The position numbers and the translations under genes are program-made. Shown one piece after another: positions 30,961 to 48,052 of a stretch of 64,000 nt of DNA; the stretch's first letter is position 1; each line of letters starts with the position of its first letter. Location of the stretch: positions 9,610,001 through 9,674,000 of the forward strand of contig NC_052616.1 in NCBI RefSeq assembly GCF_016545825.1, written 5' to 3'. Under the pieces are notes generated by a model that worked only from the letters and a program-made list of their open reading frames with translations, ran no database searches and was not told the DNA's origin. Source of the DNA: Eucalyptus grandis (Eukaryota; Streptophyta; Magnoliopsida; Myrtales; Myrtaceae).

Positions 30961-33604
30961 ATGATGGGTGGGGCTCTCTGCATCTTGTCTTCGGTCCTGC
31001 TTCTGGTGGTGGGCGCGGGCGTGTTGCGGGCGAATGCCGACTTGGCCGGCGACAAGCAAGCCCTGCTCGATTTCGCCGACAATTTGCCGCACTCTCGGTA
31101 CCTGAACTGGACCGAGAGTTCCCCCGTTTGCAGCAACTGGGTCGGAGTGACCTGCGACAAAGATGGGTCCAGGGTGATAGCCTTGAGGTTACCCGGCGTC
31201 GGATTTCACGGCCCGATTCCGGCCAACACGCTCGGCCGCCTTCGGATTTGCAGATCCTCAGCCTCCGGTCGAATGCCATAACCGGGAGTTTTCCGTCCGA
31301 TTTCGCCAACTTGAAGAACCTGTCGTATCTCTATCTTCAGTCCAACAAGTTCTCTGGCCCTTTGCCTTGGGACTTCTCTGTTTGGAAGAACTTGACTATC
31401 TTGAATCTTTCCAACAATGCCTTCAATGGAAGCATCCCTTCTTCGCTCGCGACCTTGACCCAGCTAGATGGCTTGAATCTTGCCAGTAATCTCCTTTCCG
31501 GCGAGATTCCTGATCTCCAGCTGCCGCAGCTGCAGCTGTTGAATTTGTCCAACAATAATCTGCACGGCAGTGTCCCGAAGTCCCTCGAGAGATTTCCTAG
31601 CTCGGTTTTTGCTGGAAATGACCTTTCCTTTCCAAATTCTACTCCTCATCCTTCTCCTGTTATTTCGCCTCCTTGTGATCTTCAGCCAAGGTCCAAGACT
31701 CCTAGGATGCTTAACGGCATGGCGTTATTAGCAATCGTCATCGCGGGTTGTCTCTTGGCACTTGCGTCTGTGGGCATTCTCATTTTCATTCGTCGCTCGA
31801 AAAGGAAAGGCGAAGAAATGTTTTCGGGAAAGTTGCCGAAGATGAGAATGTCGCCCGAGAAAGCTATTTCGAGGAGCCAAGATGCAAACAATAGGCTGGT
31901 TTTCTTCGAGGGATGCAATTATGCATTTGATCTGGAGGACTTATTGAGGGCTTCTGCTGAAGTTCTTGGAAAGGGGACTTTCGGTATATCTTACAAGGCT
32001 ATCTTGGAGGATGCAGTGACTGTAGTGGTGAAGAGGTTGAAGGAGGTTAGTGCTGGTAAGAGAGAATTCGAGCAACAGATGGAAATTGTTGGGGGAATTC
32101 GGCATGAAAACGTTGTCGAGCTGAAAGCTTATTACTACTCCAAAGATGAGAAGCTGATGGTGTATGATTACTACAGTCAGGGGAGCCTCTCTACCCTTTT
32201 ACACGGTACGCTCCTGGTGGTACATGTTTCTAATTGCTCGGTTTTTCATTGCATCCACTTTACTTCGCTCGGTTTGCCCTAGGGAATTTCCTGGTACTGT
32301 AATCTACTCCACGATGAGCATGTCTTATTTGCATATTTTACTTGTTGAGAGGTTTATTTGGTGAAGTTTTTCCTGTTCTGACGCTGACTGCTAGTTGGTG
32401 TGCTTCCACCAATATTGGGAGCGAATGACTAAAGAGTATCTATCATCTACAAGACATGGAGTTCTATATGGCTTATTGCAGTTAATCAGGCTACTTAATA
32501 TAATCTGCTTAACATCTCTAGTGAATGCTCTCCACTGAAGATTTTGGGGCAGAAAGGAAATGATGTGGAGAGAGAGATTGAATTTGGAATGGATTGCATA
32601 GTATATACTTGTGATTTATTATCAGAAAATCAAATTTCACTTTGCTCAACAGGTAGATAAAACTTTTCTTTCCTCTAAGGGAAAATAATTGTCAGTGTTA
32701 TGTCAATGCCATTAAGCAGTGCATTTACCATCCAAGTATAATTTTCTTGATGACCCAGTCCTCGATTTTAACCCGATTCGCATAATTCATTAATACGGCC
32801 ATGCAGATACTGATTTCATTGTTTTTTATCTTATAGTTAAACCTTTGGACTGTCCTGGTGGGATAAAGTAGGCCACTTTTTCATTTTCTTGAGAGTTAAA
32901 TTTTCCCCAGGGTTTTTATTAGCCGGTGCCTTTGCAACTTTGCAGGTAAATTAGGCGAGGATAGGACCCCGCTAGACTGGGATAGCAGAATGAGAATAGC
33001 CCTTGGAGCAGCTAGAGGCATAGCTCGTGTACATTTGGAGAACAATGGGAGACTTGTTCACGGAAACGTCAAGTCATCAAACATCCTTATCAACCCACAG
33101 CAGTATGGCTGTGTTTCTGATCTTGGCCTGGCTGCTGTAATGAGTTCCCTAGCTCCACCCATTTCCCGAGCTGCTGGTTATCGAGCGCCAGAAGTGACAG
33201 ACACTCGTAAAGCAGGACAGCCATCGGATGTCTACAGCTTTGGAGTCGTCTTGCTTGAACTGTTAACTGGAAAATCTCCTGTTCACGCTACAGGCTACGG
33301 TGAAATGGTGCACTTGGTGAGGTGGGTTCATTCCGTGGTGCGAGAAGAGTGGACAGCTGAAGTATTTGATGTCGAGCTGATGAGGTATCCAAATATTGAG
33401 GAGGAATTGGTGGAGATGTTGCAGATAGCAATGGCCTGCGTCGTGAGGATGCCGGATCAGAGACCTAAGATGGCTGACGTGGCGAAAATGATAGAGAATG
33501 TCCGGTGTCTTGAAACCAATAACCGGCCTTCCTCCGAAAATAGATCCGAAAGGTCATCGCCATTGCAACCAGCTGTTAGGTCGAGTCCCGCGCCCTCACA
33601 ATGA
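30961..33604 (+). CDS. LRR group III receptor-like (probably inactive) kinase, frameshift in exon 1
   Basis: Exon 1 30961-32205, exon 2 32946-33604, with GTACGC donor and TTTGCAG acceptor. Order: signal peptide ([16 protein letters not shown]), LRR N-terminal cap ([20 protein letters not shown]), LRRs, transmembrane segment ([20 protein letters not shown]), juxtamembrane region, kinase. Near 31241 the frame moves by one: CGCCTTCGGATTTG should have one more T to read [11 protein letters not shown]. With that base the product would be 634 aa; as given it stops at 31281. Kinase: the glycine loop GKGTFG and VVVKRL lysine are present. The HRD motif is replaced by HGN ([10 protein letters not shown]) and DFG by DLG, as in family members such as At4g23740. 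Family role: plasma-membrane receptor or co-receptor. Confidence 0.8.
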
Positions 33605-35523
33605 GCTCCTTTTCTTCATCACTGTCAGTTATATTGGTAACTTATGTTTTTAAACCTCATTTCACTGGGTCCATATTCTTGTTATTTACTCTTTTCTTGC
33701 CAATCTTGCCCCTTCCCGTTCTCGGTGCAACAGAATTTCTACCACTCAGCCTACTGCCTGATACATGTTAAGCCAAAACCGTGTTATGCCTGCATCTGTC
33801 CTTGAAATCCTAATGCCAGGTACAGGCAGTAAAATAGATGTTCTGCACATATTTGTGATTCCAAGCAGCTGATTTATGCTCATATTTGTAAGAACCTCCG
33901 GTTCCTACTTTTTCATCCTAGTTCCTTCTAATGCTGCTGCACATTTGTTAGGATTGGGATGAATAATTGTGGAAAGGGATGTGATGGAAATGTGTACTTG
34001 GGATTAATCAGGTCGCGCATGTTCTTCTTGATCTTGTAATTTATCCGAGCTTTTCCAATTCAGTGCGACCTCTAGATCATTATCAAGAATGTAGTAATTC
34101 TGTTCCGTACCCGAACTGATCCGTAGCTGCAACTTTTCATCTCAAGGGATTGCCCTTTGTTGACCATTTGGTCCTAGGACCGGGAACCGGACCACCAATC
34201 TGGTTTGATCTGATGGAACCAGCCACTTTTTTTTTTGTATGAAGATTTTAGTCTAAGTTAAATTTATAGACATGTGTTTAAGAACTAAAATAGTCTATTT
34301 TAGGATTTATCGTTATTTTTAAGAAATTAAAAATACTTTTTAAAAAGAAAATCCCCGGACCAAAAATCACTAATTCCATTTTCCGGGCTAATGCCTTTGG
34401 GAATTGGACTGACGCTTCCGGAAATCGGACCAACCCAATCGGTCCGAGTGATTCTCAATTTGGGCAGTCCAATATACTTACCCCTTACTAGAAGGTGAAG
34501 ATGACTATGAGAGGATTTGGTTGGGTGAACTCTTGCATAAATTTCTCTCCCTACGTTCGGGTTGATCCTATGATCCTATTGCCTCTCGGGACTTCCACCT
34601 TTGGATGGTTAATTTTTGCACGAATTTTCTCCCTGCATTCCGGTTGCGATATCTTGTATTTCAATTCGACGGTAAAAGTACCAACAAGCGTGTTTCGGTG
34701 ACAAAAAAAAAGCCTGGAAGGGTAATTTTGGTCCGGCCCATTTTGTAATTTTACTGGGCCGGCCGAGCAAAGTCGGGTTCGATCGAGGCCTGGCCCATTT
34801 GCACCTCGGTCTCACCAACTCAAACTACTACTTTGGAGCTTCTCGCTGGCTTAGTGTCACGACCGTGCTAAGAGCGTGAATGTTACTACCTGCCAAATTG
34901 GGGTTTAATAAGATCCTGCATGTGACTGAACATGGCAGGGCCTTTAAATTATTAGGTTGGTACAATGGTGAGATGGGGCATAATTCATTATGAGAGCTTT
35001 GTCGGTGTACGAAATTAGAAAGAGTATTTAATGACGGGAATGGCAATGAAAGGAATCGAGGTTGAGTTCGTTGCCGGCGGGAATGGCGACGGCCAATAGC
35101 CTCGCCTCAAACCTCACTCTCTCTCTCTCTCTTTCTGGCCATCGCCTCGAACCTCTCTCTCTCAGGCACACATGCATTTTGTCTCTGCCTCCCCAGCCTT
35201 GCACGGTCGGTGATCGGCGGTGGCATCTCCGCCGCCTAAGTGCAACCATGGGTGGTTGGAAGGTGACTCCGCCACCCTCTGGTTGTCTTCGCAGCAATTT
35301 CCTTTTATTTATTTATTTCTCCGGATTTTGTTTGCAAATAATGTTAAAAATGCGATTTTCGCTTAATTTCTTTTAAAGCTCCATAAGCGCTACGTGGCCG
35401 AACCCGTTCATGTCAGCATTTTCATTAAGGTATTTAACATAAGGATTAATGAAAGGAAATGATATAAGAAAATGCTTTCTTTCAAGGCATTTTCTAAGCA
35501 TTGTCAAAATGTACAGTTAATTT
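33605..35523. other. 3' flank and gene-free stretch
   Basis: 3'-UTR-like to about 34100. Segment 34170-34492 contains GGGAACCGGACC- and GGACCAAAAATC-type sequence ending ACTTACCCCTTA, which resembles one end of the hAT-like elements at 45866 and 48382. A CT run lies at 35115-35132. No gene. Confidence 0.4.
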
Positions 35524-36627
35524 TGAGAGTGCTAGTATGAACAAAATAAAGGAGTTAAGGAAGAGAATAAGAACACGAGATTTATAGTGGTTCGGCTTAA
35601 TCCAAGCCTACGTCCACTCTCCCACGATAAATGCCTTCTTGGTCGAATTCCACTATGCAATCAACAAGAGATTACAACTCCGAGTGCAAACACTTAGTAG
35701 ATCACACTATCTCACTAAGTCACTCTCTTGGTATTTCTCTCACGATTACAAACGTTTAAGCTCTCAAGAGACAAGTATATGATCTAAAGTCGCTTAGACT
35801 TTGGAATTATAAATTCTACGCTCCGTCTCTTACTTGCTCATCGGTCCATGATCTCCTTAAATACTCCTCCACTTCCAAACTACCCGTTGGATAGTATCCT
35901 GAGAATCGTCTTCCAATATACCCATTGGACAGCTCAGTATCTAGAAGATTTGGTAGCTAGTTGAGTGACAAAGGTAAAATCCCAAATTGATTCCGATCGC
36001 CCATACAAACGAAATCTTGGTTTCCATAAATAAAGCTTCTTCGTATAGAAAGATCTTGTCTTCAATCAAATCAATCTTGATGTGGAATCCAAACCGGATC
36101 ACTAGCCGTTGTATGATTGGGCTTGAGTTACGATTCATCGAACTGGATGTAAAGTCGATAGCCATAGACTTTACAATCTCGAGTCTTTAGACTTTACAAC
36201 TGGTCTTTAGACTTTACAATCCGGGTCGTAGACTTTACAATCCGAGTCCGTAGACTTTACAATCTAGGTGCCGTAGACTTTACAATCCGAGTCCGTACCT
36301 GGGTTCGAACTTCAAGATGAGTCTATCTTCCGGTTCGAAAGATAGAGTCCGTCTTCCGGTTCATCATTCACGTTCAATATGTAATTAGTCGAGTGAACAG
36401 ACTTCCGATGTAGAACGGACTTTGATACTAAAGTCCTGCAGTCTTCGACTTTGAGTCTTGAGTCTAGCAGTCTTGATTTTGAGTCTTGAGTGGGCAGCCT
36501 TCGAGGACTTTGATAATATCCTCTACATGTTCTAACATCTGCATGGTCTATTACTCAACCATCAAACATGTTAGTAGCCTTTGATTTATTTTGTCATCTT
36601 CAAAACATCATAAGGGATTTCCTAACA
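35524..36627 (-). mobile_element. Solo LTR (1104 bp), TSD AATTT
   Basis: The element starts TGAGAGTGCTAG and ends TTCCTAACA on the plus strand, so LTR sense is minus (TGTTAGGAAATCCCTTATGA...CATACTAGCACTCTCA). It is flanked by AATTT on both sides (35519-35523 and 36628-36632). No internal retrotransposon coding follows, so it is a solo LTR left by unequal recombination. The same family, in plus sense, is at 47074-48052. Confidence 0.85.
36164..36295. repeat. 21-23 bp minisatellite inside the solo LTR, 6 copies
   Basis: The core TAGACTTTACAA occurs at about 36165, 36187, 36208, 36229, 36251 and 36274, each followed by a variant of TCCGAGTCCG. It is not present in the related LTR at 47074-48052. 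Confidence 0.9.
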
Positions 36628-37440
36628 AATTTTTATTTTTTTTTTCTGTTTTGTAATATATTATCGAAATTATTTTTGAGTGTCATTGGAAAATGATTTA
36701 AATCTCATGAATTTATCTCAAACAAAAAAAAATCTAAATTTTTAAATTTTTATTTAAAAAACTCATATTATTAATTTTTTGTCTTTTAAAAAATCACATT
36801 GTTATATTTTTCTTTTCTTTTTTAAAAATTTCAAATTTCCATTATTTTTAATTCTTTTCTTTTCTTTTCCTAACTTCCTTCATTGTGACTGGTTGGTGAT
36901 AGTCACAGGTGAGCTCCTCAAGTGAGCCATGAGCTCATCGGCAGCTTGAGCTCAAGCTCTCTTTGATCTAGCAAACCCCTAGCTTGACGGCCTTGGCTAA
37001 GCCCAATCTCGCTTGGACTTGGCGAGCCTCAAGTTCAATAGCCTCAACCAGCTTAGGCTCACTTGTATCAACCTAGCTTCAAGCCTATTGGTCACCTCAT
37101 GGTTGGTTGTCGGACTGTTGGCTAAGGCACAAGTTTGGTGATAGAAGAAGGAGAGAAAAAATAAAGAAAAAAGAAAAGAAAAAAATAACAATAATAATAG
37201 TAATTCGATTTTTAAAAATATATATTTATAAGAATAAGAGTTTCATTGACAAATATTCTCACGACTAGAAAAATATTTGAGAAAATTTTTTGTTATTTCA
37301 AAGGGGAAATCATTTCGTTAATTTTAAGTTTTGATAGGAAAACATTTTTCATTGACTTGTTTTTCTAAGTGAACCAAAGGGTAATAAGGAAAATGTTTTT
37401 TGAAAAATATTTTTCGTGAAACAAATGAACCATAGGTAAA
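36628..37440. repeat. AT-rich repeat with GC-core
   Basis: A GAGCTC...GAGCCTCAAG-type core (about 36890-37130), a purine tract (37150-37190) and outer AAAATATTTTTC / GGAAAATGTTTTTT motifs. The plan matches the part nested in 4201-5170. Confidence 0.45.
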
Positions 37441-37469
37441 ATAGTACATTTAAAAATAAAAATAAAAAT

Positions 37470-37497
37470 AAGAAGAAGAAGAAGAAGAAGAAGAAGG
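37470..37497. repeat. (AAG)n microsatellite
   Basis: About nine AAG units. Confidence 0.9.
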
Positions 37498-38789
37498 ATC
37501 AAGAATGAAATTATTCTAAAAGAAACAAAAAGCTCGAGGATCCTAGGTGAGGATCCTAGGTGGCTTTTATCCCTTCTTTTTCAAAGCCGGGTAGCTTATT
37601 ATATTAAAATAAAAAGGCCCTGCTATCACGAATCTTTTTCGCAAAACGAAAGTTAGATTGAGGGGTACCTGATTTTATGGGGAAGTCAAGTAACCCGAAA
37701 GTCAAGAACTAGGAAGCACTCCAATTGCAAGTCTCTTGTTGTTTTGAATGCAAGAAAAAGATATTTATTACATTTGATTTGATTAACAAGGAAAGGAAAT
37801 TGTTCCACAATGCTGGCAACCTAATCCACCCCGCAATTTGACCAAGTAGAAAGGGCCCTTATTTTTTTCCCATGTTTTCAAGGATTAGGTATCTACGGCT
37901 GTGGGTTCAGTTCCTATATGGAGGAACTCGAATTGCAGTGGAAGCATATGGTGATCAATTGTTGTGCATACCACGTTTCAATTGGGCAACATGATTCTCC
38001 CTTCTTATTTCTGTAAGGCAATGGCTAACTTAGCTCAAGCCACTAGCATCTACACGAGTTTGGTCTAGATTTGATCCAATGCGTCATGGATGTGTAAGAA
38101 ACGAAGCTCAAGTGTCAAATTAAAACAACACTTGGCAAAATCATTATCGAACATCATCCTTAATAATTCAAGATTCACATCTTAATGAAAACTTTAAAGA
38201 AATGGATGATAATACAAGTGGTTCGTCAATTATGGTTAAATGTGTCGTGTGATATCTGAATTTTTAATTTATTCTTGAACTTTTGATACATATAAAAATT
38301 AGTTATTGAATTATATGAAAATATTCGATATATTAAGAGTTCAAATACCATATTGAACAAGTTAAAAATTCATAAATAATAATAAATATCTAGCCAGAAT
38401 TAATGGATCATTTATAATATTAATAGTCAGTTGGAGTACACTCAATGTCCACCGACAGCAATTAACTTCATCCATAAAAAGAATCAAGATCTAATAAGTA
38501 CAAAACAGAAGGGTTATCTTGTTAATTGAATTCCGAAAGCGACCGGATCAACATCACCGCTCTCATCCAATCAAAAACACAAATTGAAAGATGGAAAGAG
38601 AGGGGGATGGCGACACCATGAGCAAGCAAGAAACCAACCGGAGAGAGAGGGAACGGCGGGCCCCACAGGAGGAGAGAACACGCCAATGGCCACTTGGTGA
38701 AGGAGAAGACGCTGCACTTCTTCGTCTCCCTCTCTCTCTCTCTCTCTCTCTCTATCTCTGCAGAAAACGTCCTTTTCCAAGGTCGCTGT
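37498..38789. other. Gene-free stretch up to the duplication
   Basis: Nothing supported before the CT run at about 38727-38752, which probably belongs to the promoter/leader of the E2 gene. Confidence 0.4.
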
Positions 38790-39053
38790 AACCTCCCCCT
38801 CCTGCTCCTCCTCCTTCCTTCCTTCCTTCCTTCCTTCTTCATCTCTCCGTCATTCGGAGGCTCGCCAAGTGAACAACAACCGGAAGGATCTCCCCCGCAG
38901 GTACCTCCTCCTCCTCCTCCCTCTTCTTCTTCATCTTCTTCTGCGTCGTTCGCTTCTTGGTGTGCGTTCGGTGCGCCGTGCGCGTGAGCTGACGTAGATC
39001 TTCTGTCCTCGTGGAGATCTGCCGGCCGCGGTTAGGGCTCGTCGGTCGAGGCG

Positions 39054-42889
<3,836 letters not shown>

Positions 42890-43653
42890 GATGTCACCGT
42901 GCGTGATTTGGGGAGGGTTTGGTGTCTCTGTGACTTTGGTCTTGCAATCTATGTGTTAGTGAAAGACGGTGATTCATCTTCGTCCCTAGACCAAAACGAA
43001 CGAAAGTCCGAAAAATTACCCTCCCGAGAAACACGTGCTCTGCCGCTTTCCAATTGTTTGTATGTTAAATAAGTATTTCGAACTGTGGATACTTGTCCCT
43101 TAAAGTGATTAAGTTAAATTGTGATTAATTTTTTTTTAGTCTAAATAACTATTCACTTCATGCTCGAAAAGTGCAATTGGAATTTGGTCATTTATTTCCT
43201 GGACGTGAACTGGCTTCCCGATCACTGCTTAATATATAAGCTCAGGCTTTATAAATTACCGAGGAAAAATTGTTCATTTATAGCTATTAGAAATATTGCC
43301 TGACTGGTATGACACTGACAGGATACTTGCTGCGTGACAATTACAACGAAATGTGATGTTATATGAATAGTGTGATCTCATTCAAAGCAATCAGACATTA
43401 TCATGTGCTCTCTCTGAGGTCTGAGCTCGCGGCTTTATCTTTTCTGTTGCCAGTTTCCTGCCGAGCAAATTTGACTAAAAAGTCCTAAGTAAAATGAAAA
43501 GGAAGAGCCAATCGACAAATGATAAGCAGATATCGATTTGAAAATGCGAACTCTTTGGAGAAGTGGGATGCGAGAAAATAGACTCGGGTGGAAGAATATG
43601 CTCGAACGACATTGTTTGCAAATGTACATATTACTGCAGAAGCTTCATGCGAT
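42890..43653. other. 3' flank of the E2 gene
   Basis: 3'-UTR-like and intergenic sequence, present as a diverged copy at 54993-55840. No gene seen. Confidence 0.5.
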
Positions 43654-44170
43654 TTAATCAGCGGATCCTCTGTATCTTCCCATGGGGCTTATAGGTTCGA
43701 ATCGTTCAATGCACTTATCTGAATCGGAGGGCAAAGGAAACGTGCCTGCTGCCCCAGCGGGCTTGGTCACAAAAGAAGGAACGGTGGTGTCATTGCTCTG
43801 ATCTCGTCTAACTTTCTGACCGCAAGAGAAAACTGAGGTCGGAGCTCGTGAGACCCATAGCTAATCTCGCGAGGATTTGCATTTTCAGTATGCGCTAGAG
43901 AAACTAACTGGACATCATGGGGCCAACAAGGATCATATCTTCACTTCTAATTTTTCATTACTTGGGCCTCAACGGATGTTTCCTCTGTAGTTTCCTTTCT
44001 AAATTTGCCAAGAAGATCTAGCGCCACTTTGAATGAGTTCTTGGGGTTTGGTGAGACATTCGGGCATTTAAGACTGGGATCGAATTAAAGGCGGGTCTGC
44101 CTATTTCGAAAACGCGACGAATTTCTTTGCGTGCTCTCCGCAGAAAAGTAGACACGAAAAATTCATTACA
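43654..44170 (-). pseudogene. 3' end of an unrecognised gene, copy in unit A
   Basis: The minus strand reads SNDTTVPSFVTKPAGAAGTF, LPSDSDKCIERFEPISPMGR and YRGSAD before a TAA (43654-43656). Upstream on the minus strand (44165-43800) coding-like pieces continue in shifted frames. The same piece is in unit B (55840-56372). I do not recognise the family. It is either the exon end of a lost neighbour or a pseudogene. Confidence 0.4.
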
Positions 44171-45129
44171 GACATCACAGTAGAGCTACAAAGCCCAATG
44201 TCTAAGGCCGCAGCTCCATAACAATAAACTCAATTATTCAATCTCAAAATCTGTCATCTGACACACTGTCCTTTTTGGAGCTCGCATTAGGCTATTCAAA
44301 GCTATAAAATAGGTCGTCTTCCTGCCAAACTGAATCCTACGCCTAGTGGTGTTCTGCTACGATACTTGGAGAATCTGTCTGTCCAATCAATCGCTCTTGG
44401 CGGCAGCCACGTTTGACGTCCTTGAAAGCATGTTAGGTTCGCCTAAGGTGGTTGTTCTTTTCCTCCACCTTTTTCCTTCGGGAACTATGATTTACTTTTT
44501 TTTCAAAATTGAGTTGGGCCTCGTGTGATCGAGGCCTAATTGTACGTAGTGGTTTCCAAATGCAACGCCTAAGGACCTAAGTTATAGCTGTCAGTGTCAG
44601 CTCTCCATCTCCATGGTTTAGCTTGGTTTTAGCTTAGCTTAGTTTAGTAGCCCACCAAACAGAAATCACACCGTTACAATTTACCCCGCTTGACCAAGAT
44701 TTTCAAACCCCTTTTTGGTACTTTGAGATTCCCTCTAACCTCCAAGCAATCTTACATTCACTGACTATTTATTCACCACTTGATCCATTACTATTGATTC
44801 ACAGCATAAATAGCACGAGCTCGAAATGTATTATTGGTCGTAAATCACGTATCCGATTTTCAAATTATGGTTGCATCACTACTCGAGAAAAAAAAAAAAA
44901 AAACAACCGAATTGGCAATAAAATAAATCAATTCATTCATCCATTTCCATTTGAAGAGTCATATAAAGTCCTAGAACATATGGAGCGAACCCCTAGAAAG
45001 ACCCGCATTTCATACCATCCCGTGCATTTTCAATTGGTCACTTGTCCTCCACGAGCAACGAAACTGGGTTGGAAAGAACCCAAAAAGAAAAAGCAAAAGG
45101 AAAGAAAAGCAAGCTCAAAAGCTAACCAA
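44171..45129. other. Gene-free part of unit A
   Basis: Collinear with about 56373-57190. A run of AGCTTAGCTTAG-like units lies near 44630. No gene. Confidence 0.4.
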
Positions 45130-46884
45130 ACCTAATGTGGGAGCATTCAACGTAGCTCCATCGACCAACTTAAAACTATCGATGCTTGTCCAAGCCAAGA
45201 AAGAAATTGGGCATTATGTACTTCGATGGACCATTTTGAATGAATAATGTTAATTACTTACTAGTATTTTGTTGTATATCGATAACTATCAATGGGAAGC
45301 CATAATTTCAAGAGGATTATTTTCTGGTTAAGGGACGAGCACGAATTTTGGAAGGCTAAATATTCAAGAATGTGGTTCAAAAATATGGAAGGCTAGAGGT
45401 TTAAGAATGCGGAAGGCTAAAGGTTCAAGAATGCAAGTTCCCATATTAATAAATGCATTTCTTAAGTACCTAGGTCATTAAAGTCTATTTTTTATATTTC
45501 ATAAGTCTAAAATCCTCCTATAAACATTTTACCAAAAAAAAAAAAATCCTCCTATAAACAAGAAAAAACTATCCAATGTATGGGATACAAATTTGAAGAT
45601 TGAAAATTGTGAGAATTCCTCTGCTCAAGTGAACTCATTCGGAGAGTGGATAACTCTTTTCGGTCTCTTTATCCTTGGAGCATAGATCACTCCTTGGTGG
45701 TGAGCCAAAAAGCCTTTTATCTTTGGCCGGTGGAATCTTTAGGCATTGGTGGTGAGCTTCTCTTATCCTGAGTCTTTTATCCTTGGCCGGTGGAAGCTTT
45801 AGGCGTTGGTAGTGAACTTCGTAGATCTCGATCCTCATCCTCGGTTGGTGACGTGGCCTTTATACTAAGGGTGTGCAACTGGACCGGGTATACCTGATTC
45901 TCGGACCGACCCACTCGAAAAATAGGGTCGGGAACCGATTCCCGTGGAAATCGGTTCCCAAAATTCGAAACCTATTTAAATCGGTCCGTGAATAGATTCC
46001 GAGTGATTATCCAACTGGAAACTGGTTCCGGACTGGTTTTGGAACTGGTTACCAAACCGGTTTTGTAAGTAAAAGTCCAAAATATTTTTTTTCCCCCGAA
46101 TTTCTATTTTTACTCTCGCAATCACACTACGTTTTTCCTCTTGGCTCTCTCAAACATGCACGGCTTCATTCCTCTTCCTCACTTGTTTCCCTCCCTCACT
46201 GGCTCCCTCTCGCACCGTCTGATGGATGGACGGTGTTCGTTGCCGCCAAATTCTTGTTTATCACATGAATTGGCTCACCTACTTTCTCTTTTGTAAGAGG
46301 AGGAGTTATGCTTGCATAAATGAGTAACTTCATGTTGTAGTCGTGGGAATATGACTAATATTAGACTCATGTTTGTTGTTAATTCTTTACCTTATGATTT
46401 TATTTATTATAATTAGCCTTGTGGATCCTTAATTTTTCATTTAGTCAAAAAGTTCATGTATATATATATTACAAGTGCTTAATGTTTTAATACAAATTAG
46501 GACGCTTACGTTATTTTCTCGCGTATTAATATAAAATTTGAAGTCGTATAAGATATCGAGAGATTGCAAAACAAGTTAAACAGAGGTGATCTTGGAATCG
46601 AATCGGAAAAACAGGGTGGATTGGGTACAAAGTCTAATACAAGCAGGGTCGGGCATAGGGTTCAGAAAAGAGCAACCGATTATAACAATGTCGGGTACAA
46701 GGTCTAGGTTTAGACCTTACTCACCCTGGACATGATCACCCATACTTTATACCTTGGAAGAATATCATTCTATCTTTTCTTATTCCTTTTCATTTCTTCC
46801 ATGTATACACTACTCCATACACTTAACCAAGAAAATTCCATCTGAAAAATTTTCGTTCTGAAATCACTCATCCCATCACACATC
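45130..46884. repeat. Unit A-specific segment with hAT-like repeat
   Basis: Absent from unit B, where the equivalent junction is at about 57190. At 45866-46728 it carries ends TAAGGGTGTGCAACTGGACC and, inverted, CCAGGGTGAGTAAGG with GGTTCCG-rich interior, related in style to the element at 48382-49477. No clear 8-bp duplication. Also holds a local repeat near 45650-45800 (CTTTTATCCTTGGCCGGTGG twice). Confidence 0.5.
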
Positions 46885-47073
46885 AAAACCCCAGCTGTAA
46901 CCATACCTTAATCATCTCCTCTATCACTTAACCCCATCTCGTTTGGCCTCTTGCACATATCCCACTAGCGACAAAAATCGCATATCTCGCCAATGACAAA
47001 AATGTGGTCCATCAATTACTTCAAAAAACCCAAGTTGCGCATGAGGAGCCCCTCCTCGTTCGCACGTACCACT

Positions 47074-48052
47074 TGTTGGAGAAAAATCATTTGATGTTTT
47101 GAAGTTGACAAAACTTATCCAAAGTCTATTATAAAGATTTTCAGATTTTTATATCAAACTCTATCAGATTTCCAGACTTTGTGTCAAAGTCTGTTCTACA
47201 TTAGAAGTCTGTCCACTTTGACGAATTTCAAACTGAACGTGAAGAAGAATGAAGATGGAATCAGATTCAAGATTGTTTTCCTCTCTTCAAAGCTTCGGTT
47301 TTTATAGGATATATATGGCTTTTTGATTGGGAATAACTCCTACGATATTGGTTATCTTTATTGGAACCAATTTAAATACATCAAATCTTTTCGGAAGGCA
47401 AGTAAATTTGGAAAGAATCTACTTATGGAAACCAATATCTTGATTGTATGGGCAAATAGGATTGACAGGCTTTCATCACAATCTTCAAATGGCTCGAGAT
47501 TTGCTTGATTGATTCTATTCAACAAGTTGATGGGAAGAATTTCTTTGGAAAGTGTCAATAGTCGATAAGGCGTGAAGAAGTATTTAATGAGACATCTCCA
47601 ATCATTCGATATAGTGCGTGAAAGAGAAATTCCAACGTCTGAAGCTTCCAATTTTCTTGTTATTCCATATATTGTGTTCTAAATTGTATTCAAAAGAGAG
47701 AGACTTATAGTGTTATTTCGTGAGAGAGCAGTAGAGACTATTCACTATAAAGTCGAGATTGCAATATTGTAAATTCTCTTTTAATTCATAATGGAATCTA
47801 GCCAGAAGGCTATCAGCGTAGGAGAGTAGACGTAGGCTTGATTTAAGCCGAATCACTATAAATTATGTATTCTTATTCTCTTCCCTAAACTTTTTTACTT
47901 TGTTTGTAACTATATTTAATTGTTAAAGTCTGAACTCGTCCAGAGTTTGTTATTCTTCAAACTCAATTTTAAAAGCAAAATATTTTACTATTTTTCACGA
48001 ATTTTTTTTTCACACATATTCACCTCTTTTAATGTTTATACTAGCACTTTCA
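47074..48052 (+). mobile_element. Solo LTR (979 bp), unoccupied site kept in unit B
   Basis: Starts TGTTGGAGAAAAATCATTTG and ends TATACTAGCACTTTCA, the same family as 35524-36627. Flanks are CCACT (47069-47073) and CCACC (48053-48057), a 5-bp duplication with one change. Unit B at about 57340 reads GCACGCACCACCAACTCG without interruption, the corresponding empty site. The shared internal stretch GTAGGCTTG.TTTAAGCCGAA supports the family link. Confidence 0.87.

Noticed and set aside
30888..31280. Plus-strand frame upstream of the frameshift as an alternative receptor-kinase N-terminus
   Set aside because: It lacks signal peptide and LRR cap; the other frame from 30961 carries both, so a one-base shift near 31241 explains the data better.
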